Source: an uncultured Alphaproteobacteria bacterium
GTDB lineage: Bacteria > Pseudomonadota > Alphaproteobacteria > Rhodospirillales > Rhodospirillaceae
DNA length: 36,150 nt
Assembly (NCBI GenBank): GCA_902575965.1
Contig: CACGTM010000012.1
Coordinates: 1-36,150, forward strand
Direction of reading: 5' to 3'
This document shows, piece by piece, positions 32,949-36,150 of this stretch (its first letter is position 1; every line of letters starts with the position of its first letter). Below the pieces are notes generated by a model. That model did not search any database. It was not told where the DNA came from and worked only from the letters and a program-made list of their open reading frames with translations. Both the position numbers and the translations under genes were made by a program.

Positions 32949-33858
32949 TTAGCTTTCTAATACCCATAATAAAATAGCTTTTTGAACATGGAGTCTGTTT
33001 TCAGCCTCATCCCATACAACTGAACGCGGACCATCAATTATATCTGATTCAACTTCTTGACCTCTATGAGCGGGTAAACAATGCATAAAAATTACATCCT
33101 TTGAAGCATAACTCATCAGTTTTTTATTCACGGTGTAAGGAGCTAAAGCCTTAACACGTTCACCTTCTGTATTGTGCATAGATACCCAAGTATCCGTAAT
33201 AATACAATCAGCATCTTTAACAGCTTCATAAGGGTCTGGGGTTAATTTTATTCTTCCACCATGTTCCTCTCCCCATTTAAGAATATCCTCATTGGGACCA
33301 AGAATAGAAGGACAGGCAAGGTGTAAAATGAAATTGAACTGAACTGCAGCATGAATAAGTGTATTTGCAACATTATTACCATCTCCAGTCCATGCTATAG
33401 TTTTATCTTGAATATTTCCTTTGTGTTCCTCAAAGGTCATAATATCTGCCATGATCTGACATGGATGGGTTGTATTGGTAAGGCCATTAATAACAGGAAC
33501 AGTAGAATATGATACAAGTTCATCTAGTTTTTTTAGAGTCATCAGTACGCACCATCAAGGCATCAACATACCTTGATAAGACTCTTGCCGTATCTGCATA
33601 GGTCTCTCCTCTACCAGATTGAATATTTTCATTAATAAGCGTTACAACATCTCCACCCAGCTGCCTCATTCCAACTTCAAAAGAAACTCTTGTTCTTGTC
33701 GAAGGTTTCTCAAAGATCATTGCAAGAGTTTTATTATTTAATATATTTGTAAATTTTTTAGACTTTGAAGATTTTAGTTTCTTACCTAACTCAATAATTT
33801 CTCTTAAAGTTTTCTTATCAACTTTATGTAAGTCAATAAAGTTCTTATTTTTTAACAT
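32949..33858 (-). pseudogene. argF: Ornithine carbamoyltransferase ArgF, reading frame broken at a 7-A run
   Basis: Two minus-strand frames together make one normal OTC. The N-terminal frame starts at ATG 33858 ([12 protein letters not shown]) and includes the carbamoyl-phosphate motif [17 protein letters not shown]. It ends with a stop soon after MVRTDDSKK. The C-terminal frame (32949-33542) continues [18 protein letters not shown] and has HPCQIMAD and HCLPAHRG. They join at seven A on the coding strand (33534-33528 in window numbering). Removing one A restores SKKLDEL. The enzyme makes citrulline from ornithine and carbamoyl phosphate. A sequencing indel, a recent mutation or slippage in expression could each explain it; all catalytic motifs are intact. 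It overlaps the argD end by 14 bp. Confidence 0.9.
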
Positions 33859-35038
33859 TGTCAATCTCAATTCTATTTGCCACTTCATCAATTATATTAA
33901 TCGCTATATCTATTTCTTCATATGAGATATTTAAAGGGGGTAACAATCTGACCACATTATCTCCTGCAACAACAGAAAGAAGGCCACCCTCAACAAGCCT
34001 ATCTACTATTAGTGAATTGGGAACAATACATTTAATACCAAGCATTAAACCCTGACCTTTTAATTTGAGGAATACATTTTGGTGCTTGGCTATAATCCTC
34101 TGCAGTCCATCAATAAGTCTTCTTGAAGACTTATTTACATTATCTAAAAAACCTTCAGATAATATAATATCTAATAATGCATTTGCAGCAGTCATAGCTA
34201 GTGGATTTCCTCCGAAAGTTGACCCATGGGTACCAGGTGTCATATGTTGACTAACCTTTTTTGTTGCAAGGCATGCACCGACAGGAAAACCACCCCCTAG
34301 ACCCTTAGCAAGACACATAATATCAGGAAAAACATTATACATTTCATGAGCAAATAATCTCCCCGATCTACCCATACCACACTGAACCTCATCAAAAATT
34401 AAAACCAGGTCTCTGTGATTACATATTTCTCTAATCTCCCTAAGGTATGTATCTGCGGCCTTATTTATTCCACCTTCTCCCTGAATTGGCTCAACAAGAA
34501 TCGCTATAGTTTCTTCATCTATATTTTCTTTTAGCTGCGAAATATTTCCAAATTCGACACGTGTAAAACCATCAACAGCAGGATAAAAACCCTCTAAGTG
34601 CTTTTCCTGCCCACCAGCAGAAATTGTTGCTAAGGTTCTTCCATGGAAAGCGTTTGTTGTAACAATGATCTTATATTTTTTTTTATTTTTATTCTGAGTC
34701 TGACTATATCTCCTTGCTACTTTTATAGCAGCCTCAACTGACTCAGCTCCAGAATTACAGAAAAAGACTGAGTCTGCAAATGATGAAGCCACAAGTCGGC
34801 TTGCTAAAAGCTCTTGACTCTCAATTCTATACAAATTTGAGCAATGCCATAACTTTTTTATCTGAGATTGTAAACAATCGACCAAGTGAGGATGACAATG
34901 ACCTAAGGCATTAACAGCAATACCACTATTAAAATCCAGTATTTTTTTTCCATCTTTCGTAAATAACCAAGAACCCTGACCAAATTCAAAAATAAGGTCT
35001 GTTCTAGAATATGTACTCATTATATCTTCTAATGACAT
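33845..35038 (-). CDS. argD: Acetylornithine aminotransferase ArgD
   Basis: The 397-residue protein is a class III PLP aminotransferase: [65 protein letters not shown], and the PLP lysine K245 in [13 protein letters not shown]. These match ArgD, which makes N-acetylornithine in arginine synthesis. ATG 35020 ([16 protein letters not shown]) is an equally good start by family comparison, preceded by AGAAGA; ATG 35038 is kept as the longest. It is followed by argF on the same strand with overlap, an order usual in Alphaproteobacteria. Confidence 0.95.
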   Translation of the reverse strand: MSLEDIMSTYSRTDLIFEFGQGSWLFTKDGKKILDFNSGIAVNALGHCHPHLVDCLQSQIKKLWHCSNLYRIESQELLASRLVASSFADSVFFCNSGAESVEAAIKVARRYSQTQNKNKKKYKIIVTTNAFHGRTLATISAGGQEKHLEGFYPAVDGFTRVEFGNISQLKENIDEETIAILVEPIQGEGGINKAADTYLREIREICNHRDLVLIFDEVQCGMGRSGRLFAHEMYNVFPDIMCLAKGLGGGFPVGACLATKKVSQHMTPGTHGSTFGGNPLAMTAANALLDIILSEGFLDNVNKSSRRLIDGLQRIIAKHQNVFLKLKGQGLMLGIKCIVPNSLIVDRLVEGGLLSVVAGDNVVRLLPPLNISYEEIDIAINIIDEVANRIEIDNVKK

Positions 35039-35053
35039 ATCACACCAAAAATT

Positions 35054-35869
35054 CTAATTTTTAAGCTTGTATCCTGTCCTAACAAAACCATAGCTGATTA
35101 ACATCAATATTACAGATGTTAAACCAGTGACAAGAATCCCTATATTAATACTTATTGTCTCATGACCAAGAAATCCATATCTAAACCCATCTATAACATA
35201 GAAGAATGGATTATAATTACAGATAAAACGAAGAGCCTCAGGCAGCCTATCAATTGTATAAAATGTACCTGATAGAAAAGTTAGAGGCGTAATTACAAAA
35301 TTAGTTACTGCTGCCATATGATCAAACTTATCTGCCCATATTGCACCGATGATACCTGCAAATGCCATGAACATACTTCCTGTAAAGGAAAAATATAGAA
35401 TAAGCCAAAAATTATGAAAATGAATATTTGCAAATACTGACATAATAAGCCCGGCAACAAAACCTACAGCTAGCCCCCTTGTAATTGCCCCAAAAGACCA
35501 TGCAAACAACAGTTCTACAGGCCCTAAAGGAGGCATAAGAACATCAACTATATTTCCCTGAACTTTTGCTATCAAAATTGATGAGGAGGTGTTTGCAAAA
35601 GCATTTTGTATTATGGTCATCATTATTAATCCAGGAACTAAGAAATCACTAAAGGGGACTCCTCCAACAGATGGCCTATCGAATGCATATGAGAAAACTA
35701 TCAAAAATAATATAACTGTAATTGACGGAGCCAAAACAGTCTGTGTCCAGATTTTTGTAAACCTTCTCACTTCTTTTAAATATAATTCAAACATACCCCG
35801 ATAATTTATTGGCCCAACACTTCTCGGGTAAGGTATTTCGAATACTCTTGGGGTAGTAGCCCTTTTCAC
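35054..35869 (-). CDS. ABC-2 type transporter permease
   Basis: I choose GTG 35869, which has a perfect GGAGG five bases upstream; the longer frame from TTG 35881 would start over that site. The 271-residue protein has a cytoplasmic N-terminal part, six membrane segments and the ABC-2 signature near PLTFLSGTFYTIDRLPE, followed by NPFFYVIDGFRYGFLG, typical of the YadH/NodJ-like exporter permease family. It would work with an ATP-binding subunit probably encoded further along the minus strand outside the window or elsewhere. Possible cargo includes polysaccharide or drugs. It ends 15 bp before argD. Confidence 0.9.
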   Translation of the reverse strand: MKRATTPRVFEIPYPRSVGPINYRGMFELYLKEVRRFTKIWTQTVLAPSITVILFLIVFSYAFDRPSVGGVPFSDFLVPGLIMMTIIQNAFANTSSSILIAKVQGNIVDVLMPPLGPVELLFAWSFGAITRGLAVGFVAGLIMSVFANIHFHNFWLILYFSFTGSMFMAFAGIIGAIWADKFDHMAAVTNFVITPLTFLSGTFYTIDRLPEALRFICNYNPFFYVIDGFRYGFLGHETISINIGILVTGLTSVILMLISYGFVRTGYKLKN

Positions 35870-35907
35870 AGAATCCTCCAATTAATCATAGCTAGTTCAA
35901 ACATAAT

Positions 35908-36150
35908 TTACTCATCGAGAAAGCTAGTAACAATATCTGTCCATTCTTGAGAATTGTCGTAAACAAACTGATAACTACCACCTGAAAACTCAAAAAATTT
36001 GAAATCAGGTCTGGTTTTTGCTAAATAATTATCCTGGGGATTTAACATATCACCAGTGTTAGTAATTAATAAGGTTGGGCAATTGATACCATCAACTGCC
36101 TCCCAAATATTATGAGTGTAAACTGCATTATGGCCATACCACTCTTTTTC
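35908..36150 (-). CDS. Alpha/beta hydrolase-like protein, C-terminal part only
   Basis: The minus-strand frame is open from the window edge to a TAA at 35908, giving 81 residues that begin EKEWYGHNAVYTHN. CPTLLITNTGDMLNPQDNYL resembles the strand and acidic loop of alpha/beta hydrolases (I-x-x-x-x-G-D). FFEFSGGSYQFVYDNSQEW lies where the catalytic His normally follows GG. No His is present there, so either the fold is catalytically changed or the assignment is loose. It lies 38 bp upstream of the permease start (GTG 35869). Confidence 0.6.
   Translation of the reverse strand, partial: EKEWYGHNAVYTHNIWEAVDGINCPTLLITNTGDMLNPQDNYLAKTRPDFKFFEFSGGSYQFVYDNSQEWTDIVTSFLDE

Noticed and set aside
32949-33891. 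Two separate minus-strand genes, for the N- and C-terminal halves of OTC.
   Set aside because: The halves join exactly into one ArgF when one A is removed from the 7-A run, and neither half alone is a known functional protein.

Overview
The window looks like a chromosomal segment of a low-G+C, probably free-living (perhaps marine) alphaproteobacterium. Three things suggest this: AT-rich, tightly packed genes; a SAM-II-type riboswitch in front of metZ followed by apaG; and an argD-argF pair. The lineage is inferred from gene content only, and no rRNA or tRNA gene was seen.

Region 1 (1-11668) is a run of seven genes on the + strand. Six encode proteins with an N-terminal tetratricopeptide (TPR) array and a C-terminal GT-B glycosyltransferase-like domain; the seventh is a small GT-A (DxD) glycosyltransferase. 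One gene (873-3881) is a TPR-GT-TPR-GT double fusion. Several neighbours overlap by one base (TAATG). An 815-bp perfect direct repeat (7732-8546 and 9768-10582) joins the 3' end of one gene to the 5' start of the next, as expected from recent recombination or domain shuffling.

Region 2 (11669-13386) is one monocistronic gene with its own promoter, a structured leader and a terminator. It encodes a secreted Ala/Thr/Ser/Gly-rich protein with a signal peptide, and its base composition is visibly richer in G+C than its neighbours.

Region 3 (13462-24516) is a type II secretion cluster in the order gspF-G-H-I-J-[TPR-GT]-K-L-M-C-D-[Sel1 lipoprotein]-[small membrane protein]. A further TPR-GT gene sits inside it, overlapping gspJ by 4 bp. 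GspE and the prepilin peptidase are not in the window.

Region 4 (24556-28924) holds another TPR-GT, a convergent TPR-only protein and a TPR fused to a GT-A domain. In total there are nine GT-B domains in eight genes plus two GT-A enzymes around one secreted protein and one T2SS. My main hypothesis is a coupled glycosylation and secretion system in which TPR arrays choose the acceptor protein.

Region 5 (28899-36150) is mostly housekeeping: a SAM-II riboswitch with a clear terminator/antiterminator switch, metZ, apaG, folE and trkH on the + strand; then argF (frame broken at a 7-A run), argD, an ABC-2 permease and the C-terminal end of an alpha/beta hydrolase-like gene on the - strand. No CRISPR array, insertion sequence or integrase was seen. 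The longest gene-free stretch is about 225 bp (11669-11893).
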